This document shows, one piece after another, positions 49,001 through 61,234 of a DNA stretch of 64,000 nt. Source of the DNA: Progne subis subis (taxonomy: Eukaryota > Chordata > Aves > Passeriformes > Hirundinidae). Within the stretch, counting starts at the first letter, position 1; each line of letters begins with the position of its first letter. The notes under the pieces were generated by a model. The model was not told the DNA's origin and searched no databases. It saw only the letters and a list, made by a program, of their open reading frames with translations. Location of the stretch: contig JAKJHU010000037.1 of NCBI GenBank assembly GCA_022316685.1, positions 21,847,188 through 21,911,187 of the forward strand, read 5' to 3'. The translations under genes and the position numbers were made by a program.

Positions 49001-52000
49001 AGCAGGCTGGGGTGGCTTCTAGTGAGGCTGGGTGAGGCCACTAAATTTAAGCACTCAGGACCCAGGCACTGCCCAGGATTCATCAGGCTTCTTCAGGGAG
49101 AGCAGAGCCACCAGCACTGGGGTTATCTTATGGTGACAGAGGGATAGGTGCCAGTACTTGAAACCGGAGCGTTCTGTTCACTACAGGTGATAATTTCAAA
49201 TGATTTTTCTTCAAGAAAACAAAAACCAAACAGCAAGTAACTTGGATGTTGAATTTCAGTAGCAATTGTCTGTGTTGTCCTTTTGAACTTCATGTGTTTT
49301 AGTTTTCCCTCATTGAGCGTTCTCCTTAAAAGAACTAATACATTGACTGAATGGTTTTTGGGAGCAAAACCATCTGAAGAGCACAGGCCTGTGCTTTAAC
49401 AGCCGGCTGACTGTGTGCATTCATTGGGGAAAAAGTCGAGAGCAGTTAGACCACACTTCCAGAGTGGCTCTCAAGGAGGCCAAGGCCACTGAGATTTTGG
49501 GATTATTAATATTTCAAAGCCAGCTTGAAATACAAAATTGTTTAGAGACTAAAGGAATGTAAACAATTGTCACATGTAGTTGTTGGGGATTTTTTATGAG
49601 AGAGGTTTGTATTACTTAAAAATTGCTTACAACTGCTAATTTAGCAACTGGGTGGAATGCTGTATTGTCTGGACTGCTATATTTGCAATCAGAGCAGATA
49701 GCAGAAACACAAGCACTTCCTGCACAGCTTCTTGGCTGTGACCTGGACTGATCCCATGAACAGCTAGTCAGGGTGAGCAGTACTGGACTTGGATGCTTTC
49801 TTCTGTTATTGCTGGTGTGTTAACCTAGCAAAAGTGCTTGGCTATCTGCTGAACTTGCCACGTAGTTCCAGCTATACTGTAGACATCTGTCTGCCAACTG
49901 ACTGAAGCCACAGTGTTCATTTTGTGTGGGCTACTGAACAGCTGTCAGATGGGAATGACTTGGGTTATCACATGTCTTATCCAACGTTCTAGATTCAAGA
50001 GGTTCTGAATGCCTTTATCCTTGCCTGACTTACCTGTTTTTTGACTAGATCCTTCTGAGCTGTATGTTTTCAGTCCCTTAGTAGGCCTTTAAATAATCCC
50101 CAAGAATGGGCTGGATGTCATCCTCCTACAGAGCTCAAGTAGATTACACAGGAATCACTATGGATCCACTCAGTTCTTCTATACATCTCCTAACCAGCGA
50201 AGTCCCATCTCTTAGAGACTTCGTGATATTAGTTTTGACTGGATGCAACATGTCTGAAAACCATAAAACTATGAAAAGGGTTTTTTCAGGATGATAGTAC
50301 AAGCAACTATAGTGGCAAATGAGCTGAGATCTCTGAGAATTTTATTCTATCCGCATGGACTTGTGTGTTGCTTTCAAGGGCACAGTAGAGTGTGATGGAA
50401 AATACCTGTGCAATGAAATACACTATAGACTTTGAAGTGTTTGGTTTGGAAAAAGAGTGCTTTTTGCAAATGTTAGTATGCATTTAGCACTCACTAGGCC
50501 TTCTGAAGTAAAATGAGAATTTAAAACATTTGATCCTGCAAATGAGACTGTCCATGTACATGAAGGAGCATAGAAATGTCCATTCTGAAGTTAGAGAAAC
50601 AGCTTCGTTGAAGAGATCCTCATACAGATGGTTAGGCTTCAGGACATGAAATTTGGAATTTATTTGGCTGAATAACCCGGAAGGCATTATTAACTTCTCT
50701 GTGACTCCTCCAGGCTGTCTGAACTTCTCAGATTGAAGAAAGGAAGCAATGAGCAGGTTAAAATATGTCAGAGCTTCCTGTCTTGCCTTGAACAGAAGGA
50801 GTTTAGAAGGACCTTTTTCATATTCCGCTGATCCAAGCTGAGTTCAGTGACTGGGCAAAAACAGGAGAGAAAATGCTGGTTGTTGTATGCCATTCTTGCC
50901 AAACCTTTTCAGCCTTCAAGGAAGGCTTACTTTGGCAGAATGTTAAGCCATGCTTTTTGGGCTGCTTTTTATTTGGGGAGGCTGGTGGGAAAGATGCTTC
51001 TCCTCAGGCACTGAACCATAAATATTTGGCTTTTATACAACCAAAATTCTTGTGAGTAGATGCAGAATAAGTGACAAAAACCCCGAGCTTTTACCAAATC
51101 TGTGGAATTCATTTCAAGTTTGCCAGGTGTTTGGCTGTGAGACTGTGAGGTCCCATATTTAACAGCTCATACACTTTGGCAATAATATGTGAAGTGTTTC
51201 ATTATCTTATGCACTGCAGTTGGCACACATCAGTTTGCAGACAAAGAGCGATGGTTTATGATATTTGTGGATTCCACATGCAGTTGTAGGCATGAAACGA
51301 TGTGTGGTGTGTGATAAGACAAATATATAAGAGTGAAAGAGTTCACATAGCAAATATAAGATACTTTCAAGTATCTGATAACTAAAACCATTTAGTGCTA
51401 AGTAACATCAGTTCTTTGATTTTTGTCTCCTTTTATAATTGCTTAGGATAAAAAACAAATAAGAGGCATGCCTTCAGCTCACCCAAGCTGTTCAAGGAGT
51501 ACCTGGGGCAGATGAAGAGCTGATTTATTCTGCAGCCCTTTCTGCAAAATAGCCAGAGCTTTTTAGGGTGTTCATCCTAAAGGCCGAATTTTTCACAAAT
51601 TAAAGCTTAATTTAGGTGGACAAGCTTATGGGACCAACTGCATATTCACCCTAGTTCCCAGTATCCAGTGAAGTATTTCAATCAGTATTGAAATAATTAC
51701 TGCGAGATTCTGGTTGCAGTTTTATGGATTTTTTTTCCCCTGTGGGATTTTCACTGTTTGCTGAGTTATAATCTTTCTAGAAAAAAAACCCCAAAAACAA
51801 CAACAAAAAACAAAAAAAAAAAAAAACCCAAAAACAAATCAAACAGCTTCAAACTTTAACTTACTTCTAAGTAAATCTTTGATTGAGCAAGCCTTTAATG
51901 TGTTGCTTTGCAGCGTAGCAGTGTATCTAAGTGTGCATTTCTTTATATATAATAAAAGTTGTGCTGAGGTGGGTTTAGGGATGAAAAGCGACTGCCTATT

Positions 52001-52784
52001 TACACCAGCAGCTCCCCGGGCATGGGAATCTTGTGTGTTGCAAGAGTGGCGACGTTTTCTGTGGCAGTGCTTGCAGCAGCCTGTGTGGTCTGCCCTGCTG
52101 GCTTTAGTAGCCCGTCTGAACTGGCAGGGGCCAGCAGCCCGGGAGACCTCGGTCCCTGGGTGAGCCCTCCACCAGCCCACCACGGAGTCACGGAGCTGCT
52201 CCCCAGCTGCAGAGAGCAGGGCAGCTCAGGGAGATCTGCTCTGTCTCACCAGTTATAATGCAGAAAAGAACAATTCCGGGTATCCAGTAGAGTGAGGAGG
52301 AGAAAGTTTGACTATGAAAAGCAGAACAGGGAGCTTCCTGCTTTCATGTCTTCTTCAAGGACTTTGGCAAACTGGTGTGTTTTGTGGTGGTTCTGCTGCT
52401 GCTTAGGACCTCTGACAGATGCACTTTTTTTTGGAGAGCTAGTGAACATTTCCATGTGAACAAGAAAACATGTCATTTGTCTGATGCTTAATTTCAATAT
52501 TTATATTATTCCCCTCCTTCTAAGAGGTGTCTTAGAAGTATGGAAGATGACTTAAATGAGATTTTTATTGTAATTTCAAGTGATTTTTCTGTGCTGTAAA
52601 CTACTGAAGGAAAAACTCAAAGGCAGTCCCATCCTTTGTGGGACTGGAGTCTGTTATTAGTCATCTGACCAAGAAATGAGGACAGGATAACAGTAACATT
52701 ATTTATATGTATCTAAATTAGAAGCAACTGTATGAAGCAACTATCAGCAACAGTCTGAAGTTTAACAAAGACTAGTGATAGATT
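49001..52784. other. Low-copy DNA with one GC-richer pocket
   Basis: No gene recognised. A low-complexity A/C tract lies at 51780-51842. Around 52010-52250 the sequence becomes GC-richer with overlapping frames on both strands (94 codons plus, 114 minus) and a GTGAGC donor-like site at 52158; no domain or family is visible, so an exon is only possible. The remainder is AT-rich. Confidence 0.5.
51780..51842. repeat. A-rich low-complexity tract (AAAAC/AAC)
   Basis: Roughly 60 bp of A runs broken by C, CC and CAACAA units. Confidence 0.9.
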
Positions 52785-53525
52785 GTGCACCTGGGATGCA
52801 CACACAGACTGGGGAATGAGATGCTAGAGAGTAGCACCGCAGAAAGGGACCTGGGGGTCCTGGTTGGTGTAAAGTTGAACATGAGCCAGCAGTGCCCGGG
52901 CAGCCAGGAGGGCCAACCCTGTCCTTGGGAGACATCAGGGACAGCATCACGGGCTGGGCAAGGGATGGGATTGTCCTGCTCTGCTCTGAACTGGGGTGGC
53001 CTCACCTCGAGTGCTGGAGGCAGTTTTGGGTGCCACAATGTAAGAAAAGATTTAAAGCTATTTGAGACATCAGAAGGAGGTCTGTGAAGATGGTCAAGGG
53101 TCTGGAGGGGAAGCCATAGAAGGAGCAGCTGAGGTCACTTGGTGTGCTCAGCCTGGAGAAGAGGACACTGAGGGGAGACCTCACTGCAGTCTGAAACTTC
53201 CTTTTGAGAGGAAGCAGAGGCCCAGGTACCGATCTCTTCACTCTTGTGACCAGTGACAGGACTTGAGGACATGGCCTGAAGCTGAGTGAGGGGCAAGTAG
53301 GTTGGCTGTCAGGAAAAGGTTTTTCACCCAGAGGGTGTTTGGGCACTGCAACAGTCTGCCCAAGAAAGTGGTCTCAGCACCAAGCCTGACAGAGTTCAAG
53401 GGCATTTGGACAATGCTCTCAGGCACATGATGTGATTCTTGGGCTTGTCCTGTGCAAGGGCAGGAGCTGGACTTCCATGATCCTTGTGCTTCTTTTCCGA
53501 CTCAGGATATTCTATGATTCTATGA
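52785..53525 (+). mobile_element. CR1 LINE 3' region, about 740 bp
   Basis: The longest continuous CR1 of the window. It begins near TGCACCTGGGATGCACACAC, passes GGGGTCCTGGTTGGTGTAAA, TCAGCCTGGAGAAGAGGACA and CTGTCAGGAAAAGGTTTTTC, and ends TGATCCTTGTGCTTC then GGATATTCTATGATTCTATG at 53525. A segment near 52895-52960 is scrambled relative to the usual sequence. It covers the end of the reverse-transcriptase frame and the 3' UTR. Frames are broken, so it is inactive. Confidence 0.92.
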
Positions 53526-54559
53526 CAGCACCTGCTTAGATGTAGGTGATCACTAAATTTGCATAATAGAAGTTGTCTGAATTTAGTGGTTTCTTATTAT
53601 CAGAGAAACAGGCAGTTCTAAGAGATGCATATTTCTCTTTGTGTTTAAAAGAAGTAAAACCCAAGAAACTTTCAAAAAGCCCAAATGTTTTGAGGAAAAT
53701 GATGAAAATAAAGCTTTCCACTGGATCTGTCTTACTGTGCTGACACTTTTGTGGCTAGTCTCACCTCTAGTGACTGTACAGATAGAGTTTATTCATATTC
53801 CTGAAGGGGAAAAAGGGCACAGGACAGTTGTGAAGCCCTTTTTCTGGGACTGATGATGTAAGTGAAGACCACAAGATTCTGATTCCTGTATCAGCTTTCT
53901 GCATTTGCTTCTTAACCTCCCTTTTGAGGAAACTACCTTATTTGGAGAAAGTAGTATACACAGATCCAGATTCAGCAGTGTTTTCTGGCTGATACAGCAA
54001 AACACAGTTTTTATTCCCCCAGCTTCCACAGGGGAGTTCACTATTTTTGATTTTATCTCAGTTGTCTGGACTCTCCGTGTAGTGGATGGACAGAAGCTTT
54101 CCACAGACGTAAAAAATGATCCCCAGTTTGACTATGGATATCTGTGTTTAGAACAGGCACTGATTTAGAGAAGACTTAACAGTGCCTTAACTATTAGTCT
54201 GTCATCTATTTTTTGCATGTTGGGCAGGAAATAATTCAGTATTGTCTAGCTTTTTGTAGTAATATATCATGATTAAGATGTTTATGTAGGATAAGGATAG
54301 CAGAAAAATTCTGAGAAGGTTTGCTGGTACATTTCTGAGTGGAGTAACGCCAAAAGTGAATCAGTTACTGATACTCTCTGAACAATGTGGGAAAACGAAA
54401 TCATGTCTGTTTGGGCCACGTGCTCTAAATAGCCTTTGAAAACATCAGCATGAGGTAAATTATGGTTATTTTTAATGAACTGTTTTAATTTTGAACTACA
54501 TCGTAAATGAGAGAAATGTCAGATAATTATTTTCCAACAGCAATCACCTGTATGAAAGT

Positions 54560-54598
54560 ATTATTCACAGGTATTTTAATGAAATACTTGTGAATAAT
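54560..54598. repeat. Inverted repeat, 17-bp arms
   Basis: Left arm 54560-54576 (ATTATTCACAGGTATTT) pairs with right arm 54582-54598 (AAATACTTGTGAATAAT) with one mismatch, which is a G-T pair in RNA. The loop is five bases. It could fold as a tight hairpin. Confidence 0.85.
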
Positions 54599-55463
54599 TA
54601 ACAAAATTAAATCACTAACATTTTATCAAATCTTTGCCTGTGACCTGAAGATCTGGTGCAATATGCAGTTTTCATGAAGTGAAATAGAAAGGCCAGAATA
54701 TCATCTGCCTAAAACATAAACGTGTTCAGTGCAGAGAAGGAAACTACAGTTAAAGATTCCAAGAATTTGTGATATGATTTCAATATTTGTTCATCTTTTT
54801 TCAAAGATATCAATGTGTGTAGAAGTAATAAGGCATGTCCTTATTTTAGTGCACATAATTTTAGGTCTAGGAGCGTAGAGTGTGAAAATAAATCTTTCTT
54901 ATGTTGCATTTTAATCAGGATAAAATGACAGTTTTAGAGTTGTAGAGTGCATGTAACAAGATAAGCAATGCTGCTTCAGCACAAATTGCATGTATTGTTA
55001 GAAAGAGGTATGTACTTAGAAAGCAAATGACAGCCCTGAAGTTATGTATTGATATATACTGGTTATCTTTTATATCATTCTTACAACCTTGGCATGCATG
55101 GTTTATGGTTAAGAATTTAATTTCCTTAGTTTTATATTTTTGCAGTCCTTAAAATCTACCATATATCCAAGGAAGAGTATAGTCAATTAAAGAAGTTCAT
55201 AAAACTTAGTTTCTCGACCACAGAAATTATTAGAAAAATGAACGTTTGTATCAACATTTTATTTACACTAATGTCCTCTTAATGTATTGTCACAGCTCTC
55301 CACTGTTGTTGTTGGGAATTGTATATGTGGAAGTCAAGCAGAATTAAGCTTTCATGAGCAGATAATTAACAGATAAATGTACTATCTCTACTCTGTAAAT
55401 TAGATGTTGTTCTTAAAGAGTGGTTTCAAAAGCCCTTTTTTTTGCCAAATTTCATGTTTTGGT

Positions 55464-55464
<1 letters not shown>

Positions 55465-55502
<38 letters not shown>
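55465..55502. repeat. GTT trinucleotide microsatellite
   Basis: About 12 uninterrupted GTT units; a likely polymorphic marker. Confidence 0.95.
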
Positions 55503-56126
55503 TCCCAATCTGAGTTTACAGCTTTTGAAAACACCAGCATGCTTTATGGTGACTGGTGATTTTTATTTAAACTGATTCTACACATTGCCTTGAAATATTT
55601 TTTGTATGTCAATGTAGCTTGGAAATATGATCCATTTCTTGAAGTGTAGCTAATAATGCTCTGGTCTCTTACTATTGTAATGGTGTTAATTCTTCCCAGT
55701 CTCTGTTTTGCTGGTCTGGCTTGCGCAAAGACTTTACAAAGGCCAGGAACCTAAGACCACCGGCATTGCAGGGAAATAACATCTGAAAAGTTCCCAATTC
55801 TACAGTCTGCCCTCCTGCTGCTGAAGAGCAATAACAGACTTGATTTGGGTTTATTTGTGGATGCCTATTTTACAAAAAAACAACAAATCAAAGAAATAAA
55901 TCAGTGCAGATCTGATAGGACATTTTATCTGCTTTGTATTGTTGGTTGCTGTAGCATGACTGATAGAGAAGGAAACACACTTGCTACTGGGAACATGTGT
56001 AATGTTATTTTGTTTATTGTGGTACATTTCTATCATTTTGCTTATATACTCAACACTTTCTCCCACCTTTTTTTACTTTTTTCCTCCCAAATTTGCAGAT
56101 TTTATAGTCATCAGTTCTTCTTAGGC

Positions 56127-56142
56127 TTTTTTTTTTTTTTTT
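56127..56142. repeat. poly-T tract, 16 bp
   Basis: Uninterrupted T run followed by AATTTTTTTC. Confidence 0.85.
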
Positions 56143-56533
56143 AATTTTTTTCACCTTGGATCAATCTTGCAGCTCCTATTGAGCCCTTAGTTTGGGAAAA
56201 AAGCCTTCATGATTTCAACAAGTGGTCTCCTGGAATCACCTCTTGGGTTTTGCCATATTGAGTGCATGATGTCTTTTAGAGAACTGAAGCTGAAATCACT
56301 GTGCTTCTTTGTCCAGGTACAATATGAAATTGTACATCAAAAACTTCATCACCAGTTAGGATGTCTAGAACCACTCTTTGAGTTTGCTCTGTTACAGAAG
56401 TCTCACTGAACTGCATGCATGATGAGGAGAGCAGTAAAGGAGGACTGCAAAATCCATGCCGTCCTTTCAGAGGCCAAAGAAGGAGGTGTAGCAAGGTTAT
56501 TTGGGACAGAGTCAAACAAGTCCAGTATTGTGG

Positions 56534-56577
56534 TTTTTTTTTTTTTTTTTTTTTTTGTTTTTTTTTTTTTTTTTTTT
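56534..56577 (-). repeat. 44-bp poly-T tract (A tail on minus strand)
   Basis: T run with a single G at 56557. On the minus strand it forms an A tract that starts 24 bases after an AATAAA (56607-56602); a second AATAAA lies at 56623-56618. The spacing matches a normal mRNA cleavage and tailing site. Confidence 0.85.
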
Positions 56578-56578
56578 G

Positions 56579-57258
56579 TGTTGCTTCAGCAGGTGAAATT
56601 CTTTATTCTTATAATTCTTTATTCAAATTATGTAATGTGGAGATATCCTTTGCACATGTACCCATAATGCATGTGCTGTAGGTTTGGGGGAAATGAGATC
56701 CCGTGTTTGCCTTTATATCCAGAATCTGCTGTTAAGTTGCCAGGTTCATTACTAGTTTCCTTGAATGCAGAAGCATTTCTGTTTTGCAGGTGTTTTGCTA
56801 AAACTGTTTCATTGTAAAGAACGGGTTTTATCCTGTTTGTATTTTTTAAATCCTACATTTGCTGGTGTAATCACATAAGAAATTAATAATAGCCACGCAG
56901 TAAACAGTAAAACAAGATGGTTTTGATTTGGATTTAAGTTGTCGATGAGTCCTTTGGTGAGCCATGCAAAACACTTCAATTGTGTGATCATTTTAATCAT
57001 TGCTAATGAAGTTGACGCTCCCAAAATGTTGGTTTTGGCTTTGATACCTAAAAAACTTAGTGCAGCGGCTGGAGAGGGTTTGGTTGTCTTCCACATCTCA
57101 CAATGTCATGGGACACTGAGTTGCTTCAGGGAAGCAAGAGAAAATCAACACTGGAATCATCAGTGTTCATCTTCACTCCCACTGTGATTCTGCTCTGGTT
57201 TCTTTTAGTATCTCACTTCTTTTCCTCATTGCAGCAGCAGGGACCATCATAATTCAGT
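56579..57258 (-). pseudogene. mRNA-like 3' end: retrocopy or terminal exon
   Basis: On the minus strand this 680-bp segment begins right after a textbook acceptor-like sequence (18 T, then CTGCACAG; AG at 57260-57259) and ends with two AATAAA signals and an A tract. It contains a 25-codon frame (57250-57173, starting MMVPAAAMRKRSEILKETRA) and, in another frame, a 95-codon frame (57096-56809). The latter carries one likely membrane segment (HLVLLFTAWLLLISYVIT), a basic C-terminus (KKYKQDK) and a stop followed by about 230 bases of 3' UTR-like sequence. I cannot name the family. Two readings fit: a processed retrocopy with frameshifts, supported by the genomic A tail, or a genuine last exon of an unknown minus-strand gene, supported by the acceptor. 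No target duplication was found. Confidence 0.4.
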
Positions 57259-57266
57259 CTGTGCAG

Positions 57267-57284
57267 AAAAAAAAAAAAAAAAAA
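57267..57284. repeat. poly-A tract, 18 bp
   Basis: A run on the plus strand. On the minus strand it is the pyrimidine tract before the CTGCACAG acceptor-like site. Confidence 0.9.
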
Positions 57285-59840
57285 GAAATACTAAAAGTGG
57301 CTTGATCTCCATTTTTAAGTATATATCTGAGGAAAAATAGGTGATATTTTAGGGCTCTTTGGTAAAGTAGTTTTACAAAATCAAAGTACTGGACATTTAA
57401 AGCTAATCAGGTTTAACCTGATAATAAACTGAAAAATAAGTTATGCAGGGGTAAATAGTTAGTGGAAAATAAGGATGCCTTTAAAACAAGGTGTCTAAAA
57501 GATATGAACTGTAAAATGACCATAAATTACAGTCTCTGTGATCAGGAGGCTGGTCCAAATTAAGATGTGAATTTCTGTCAAATTTCTAGGTTGTACCACA
57601 GGAAAGCAGTAAGGAAAAAGGGAAGTTATTTCTTTTTAAGTGAGTAATACCTTCCGACTTTTCTGTCAAATTGGCTAAGTATGGTTGCAACATGACAAGA
57701 ATAATTAACATTTAAACTCTATGGGTTTTTTTGCCATATTTCATTCTTAACTAAAGAGTAGGCTCTCTTCAGGAAAAACGTGATAATGATGTTTAATTGT
57801 TAAAATGTGCTAGCCAGCACTGTTGAAAGACTGCTTAACTTGTAGTGTAGGAGAGGAAAGCTCCTTCTCTCTATTTTCTTTAAATTGTCTATGTCCTGAC
57901 CTCAGGCCTTACTCTTCAGAAACCAGAGTTCACCCTTTCTTTGCTTCCACTGTCAGTTCAGCAAGCAGGAGTAAGGGATCTCCCAAATTAGGCCAACAAT
58001 GTTAGTATGGGATTTTGCTTCCCATCCAGCTGGGGAGACCCAGTGTCATCCTAGCTGGTACCACTGGGATGGCTGCAGGGCTAGACCTGACCTCTCTCAC
58101 TTCTAGGGGATGTAGGCAGAGCTGGTACCCTGGCCTTCATCAGCTGAACTACGCTGGAGTGCCCTAAATTTATTCAGCCCTCTTGAAGCAGCCTGTCAGT
58201 GTTGGACATACTTAGAAGCTCAGAAATTATATTAATATATGTATGTCAATAGTTTGAAGGAAAAAAAAAGTAGCTATAATATTAGAATAGAAAGTGTACA
58301 GGAGTGATAAAATAGTTTGCTGGTGGATAAATGGCTTGATACATTAAAATTCATGTTCAAAGAAACGGAATAAATTAACTGTCCCCCATTGTGCCTGTGG
58401 TGTGAATGAAAAGAAATATTGCAGTGTTGTGGTTACCATATTGATCATTTTCTTGGACAACTAATAATGAATGTGACATGATAAGAGAGGGTAAAAAATT
58501 ACAATAATAATGAGAAACTTTGTTTCTGTATAGGAAGTACAAATATCATATGGGTGTATAAGACAGATTTTTTTTATTTTTTTTTTTCCTACTCTGTGAA
58601 TGAAATTTTAGAGTAAATGGCCACAGGAGCAAGAAGAGAAACAGCTTGAAATTTATGTCTGAGTTTCTGTGTCAGACATGACTAAAAGGTAACTGTCAAA
58701 CAATCAATGTAGCAGCCATTGTCATGTACAAAGCTTAACATTCCTGTAGGAGTGAAAGAGCCAGAGAGATGTTAGATAAAACTGAGGAAATCTTTCTGAA
58801 AGGAAATGAAAACAGCTAAAATGTTAAATTCCTTGAAATGTCATGAAGTATAAGGAGTGGATTTAAGGTCTTTTTGAGAGGTAGTGTGCGTTTTTTTTTT
58901 CTCTGAAAATTAGCTTTTAAACAGACCAAGAAAGAATAAAAGAAATAAAAAGACATAATTGAATATGTGGAAGTCATTGCAAATAAGGAACATACAAAGG
59001 AGAATTAACTTTCACAAGATACATGCCAAAACATAGGAAGGTGGACCAAAAAGATTTTGAAGAATATTATGAAAGATAGAAAAGCAAATAAATTACCTTT
59101 TCTATCTCAAACACATTTGAAGTTGAAACTCTGTTTCTAAATCTATAGAATATGATGTGTGATAGCAGCGTACTGATATTCACTGTGGAGGAGCTTACAG
59201 CTATTGTAACATTTTTCAGGAGGGGAGGAAGGAAAATACATTAAAATAGAGGCAGAATAATTTTAGGCTATAGCATTATTTTTATATTATTCTGAAGAAA
59301 AGCCCTGCTTACTGAGTAGTTTAAATGACACAAATATGAAGTTGCCAGATTATTAACTGGAATATGCATCCTAGCGGTTTGGGGGTGGAAAGTGGCTGTT
59401 GTGCTGCCAGTCTACAGTCTGGCTTTGTGATAGGCAGACTTTTAGAAGCTAGTAATAAAGATTAGGTGAGAAGGTACAGACATATGCATTATGAAAAATT
59501 GACATTGTGGTTTTGTAGCCCTGCCTCACTGTTCTACCAGTATTTTTAAAAGGAGTTAATGTAGGCTGGTTGGATGCTGTGTGCTGCTCCAAGAAACATG
59601 ATCCAAAGTCATCACCATTCCTCTTATAAAATTATGATGTTGTTCAGTAACTGGGAAAGTTCCCTTCTCAGAATGATGTGAGAAGTAAAAATTTAACTTT
59701 GCAGAGTAAAGGGTTTTTCCACTAAAGTCTTACTAGTTTAGTCTGCATACATGGGGCTATTGCTGTATTTATGAGAGGATGAAGGACAAGGTAGGCTTGT
59801 TCAAGAAGGTCCTTTCCAGGTCAGCAAAAAAAAAAAAAAA
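57285..59840. other. AT-rich DNA, possibly eroded LINE body
   Basis: No gene recognised. From about 58780 the A-rich texture (for example GAATATTATGAAAGATAGAAAAGCAAATAA near 59070, in pieces) resembles the decayed body of an old CR1/L3-type LINE leading to the recognisable part at 59845, but I cannot align it reliably. A 15-base A run lies at 59826-59840. Confidence 0.4.
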
Positions 59841-59844
59841 GCTC

Positions 59845-60165
59845 ATAACATTTAAAGACTGAACTATAAAGTGGCAGATGAAATTCTATGTTAATAAATG
59901 CAAAATAATCCACTCGGTGGAAAGCCAGCTGTGACTGTATGTTATGCAGTGGTAGACTCCACATAAGCTGTTGCTGTTCAGGGAAGTCACCTTGAAATAG
60001 TTGCAGGCAAGTCTATGCAAACCTTAGCTCACAGCCAGTCAGAAAGCTAAGTAAATTTCATGGAATGAATAGAAAGGGGACAGACAAGTAAGCAGAAAAC
60101 AGCCCAGACTTTACTTAAATGAAGGGTAGGTTTCTTGTTCTTTGTAACAAGTTAAGTAAATAGTT
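59845..60165 (+). mobile_element. Ancient CR1/L3-like LINE fragment
   Basis: AAAGTGGCAGATGAAATTCT then AATAAATGCAAAATAATCCA is the conserved stretch of old amniote CR1s (consensus pattern 'GCAGATGAAATTCAATG...AAATGCAAAGTAATGCAC'). Further pieces follow in order: 'GGGAAGTCACCTTGAAATAG', 'CAGTCAGAAAGCTAAG' and 'GGAATGAATAGAAAGGGGAC'. It is strongly diverged and clearly different from the octamer-tailed bird copies elsewhere in the window. Confidence 0.7.
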
Positions 60166-61192
60166 GTGTACTAAGGGTTACCATACAGTTATGTATTGAC
60201 TGATTTCACAGTAAGCCAATTTAAAAGCAGCAGACCCAAAAAATTACGGAAGTGTCAAAATATCTAAGTGAAATTTTCCCCCTCAAAAATGAAGTTTTTT
60301 GAGGTCATGTTGCAAGTTGCTTCTCCAAGCCCTTGCAGCTGTGGGATTCAGAGCCTCCTACTTAAAAAGAATTGCTATTGATGTGTCATACCATAACTAC
60401 CAATAAACATCAAGCTTTTGGGAAAATAGTCTAGTGAGCACCCCTTACAGAGCCATTTCAATATCTCTCAGCACATAAAATTGTCTGTGATCCACCAAAC
60501 AGGCAAATATCCCTGGATTTTTTGACATGTAATGGTATGGAGTGATGTTTAAAAATGGTTTATTTTACAGGTTACAAGCTAACTCTAAAAACTGATTCGT
60601 GGCAAATGACAATTCATGTGGAAGTCATTAGTTTAAAGACAGCGAATTTCAACGTTAATTTTTATTAATGATGAAAGATAAAGAAAGATGCTAGGTGAAA
60701 ACTGGCAGTAAGGTTTTCTTGTGAGGGAACAGGAGACATATAGTCATGCAAATATCGTGCATATTATCCAGAATTTTATCAACAGTTACTTTAGCTTTCT
60801 TTTCTCATTCCCTTGCTTTTGGGGATTTGAGGAAGGTTCACGTCTCCTCCTCCTCTCTCCTGTGCAATAAATAGTTAAGAACATGAATATTTTCAGTGTC
60901 CTGGGGCAGTCCTTTGAGTTAACACAGGAGAGACACCGTTTCAATTATTGTTTTGGCATCTCCTTCTGCAGACTCACAAATGTATCCTGGACAATGTTTG
61001 GTTGTTTCAGACTTGGAGGATTTGAGTTAGCCAGAAGGATTAGATTATTATTACCGCTTCCTTAATGGTAGCATAGATTCCATCGGCTCTGGCAGAAATG
61101 ATAAGGACAATTAGCCTGCCCTGTGCTTCAGATCTGACTGTTACACAGATTTAGGAGTATCCATCAGTTAAACTAACTAACTAACTAACTAA

Positions 61193-61234
<42 letters not shown>

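Larger units (their letters stand above)
53526..56533. other. AT-rich DNA without recognised gene
   Basis: Contains a near-perfect inverted repeat (54560-54598), a GTT microsatellite (55465-55502) and a T run (56127-56142). Frames remain under about 105 codons and none has a visible domain. Confidence 0.55.

Noticed and set aside
52785..53346. Several 60-114 codon ORFs on both strands
   Set aside because: All fall inside the CR1 copy at 52785-53525.
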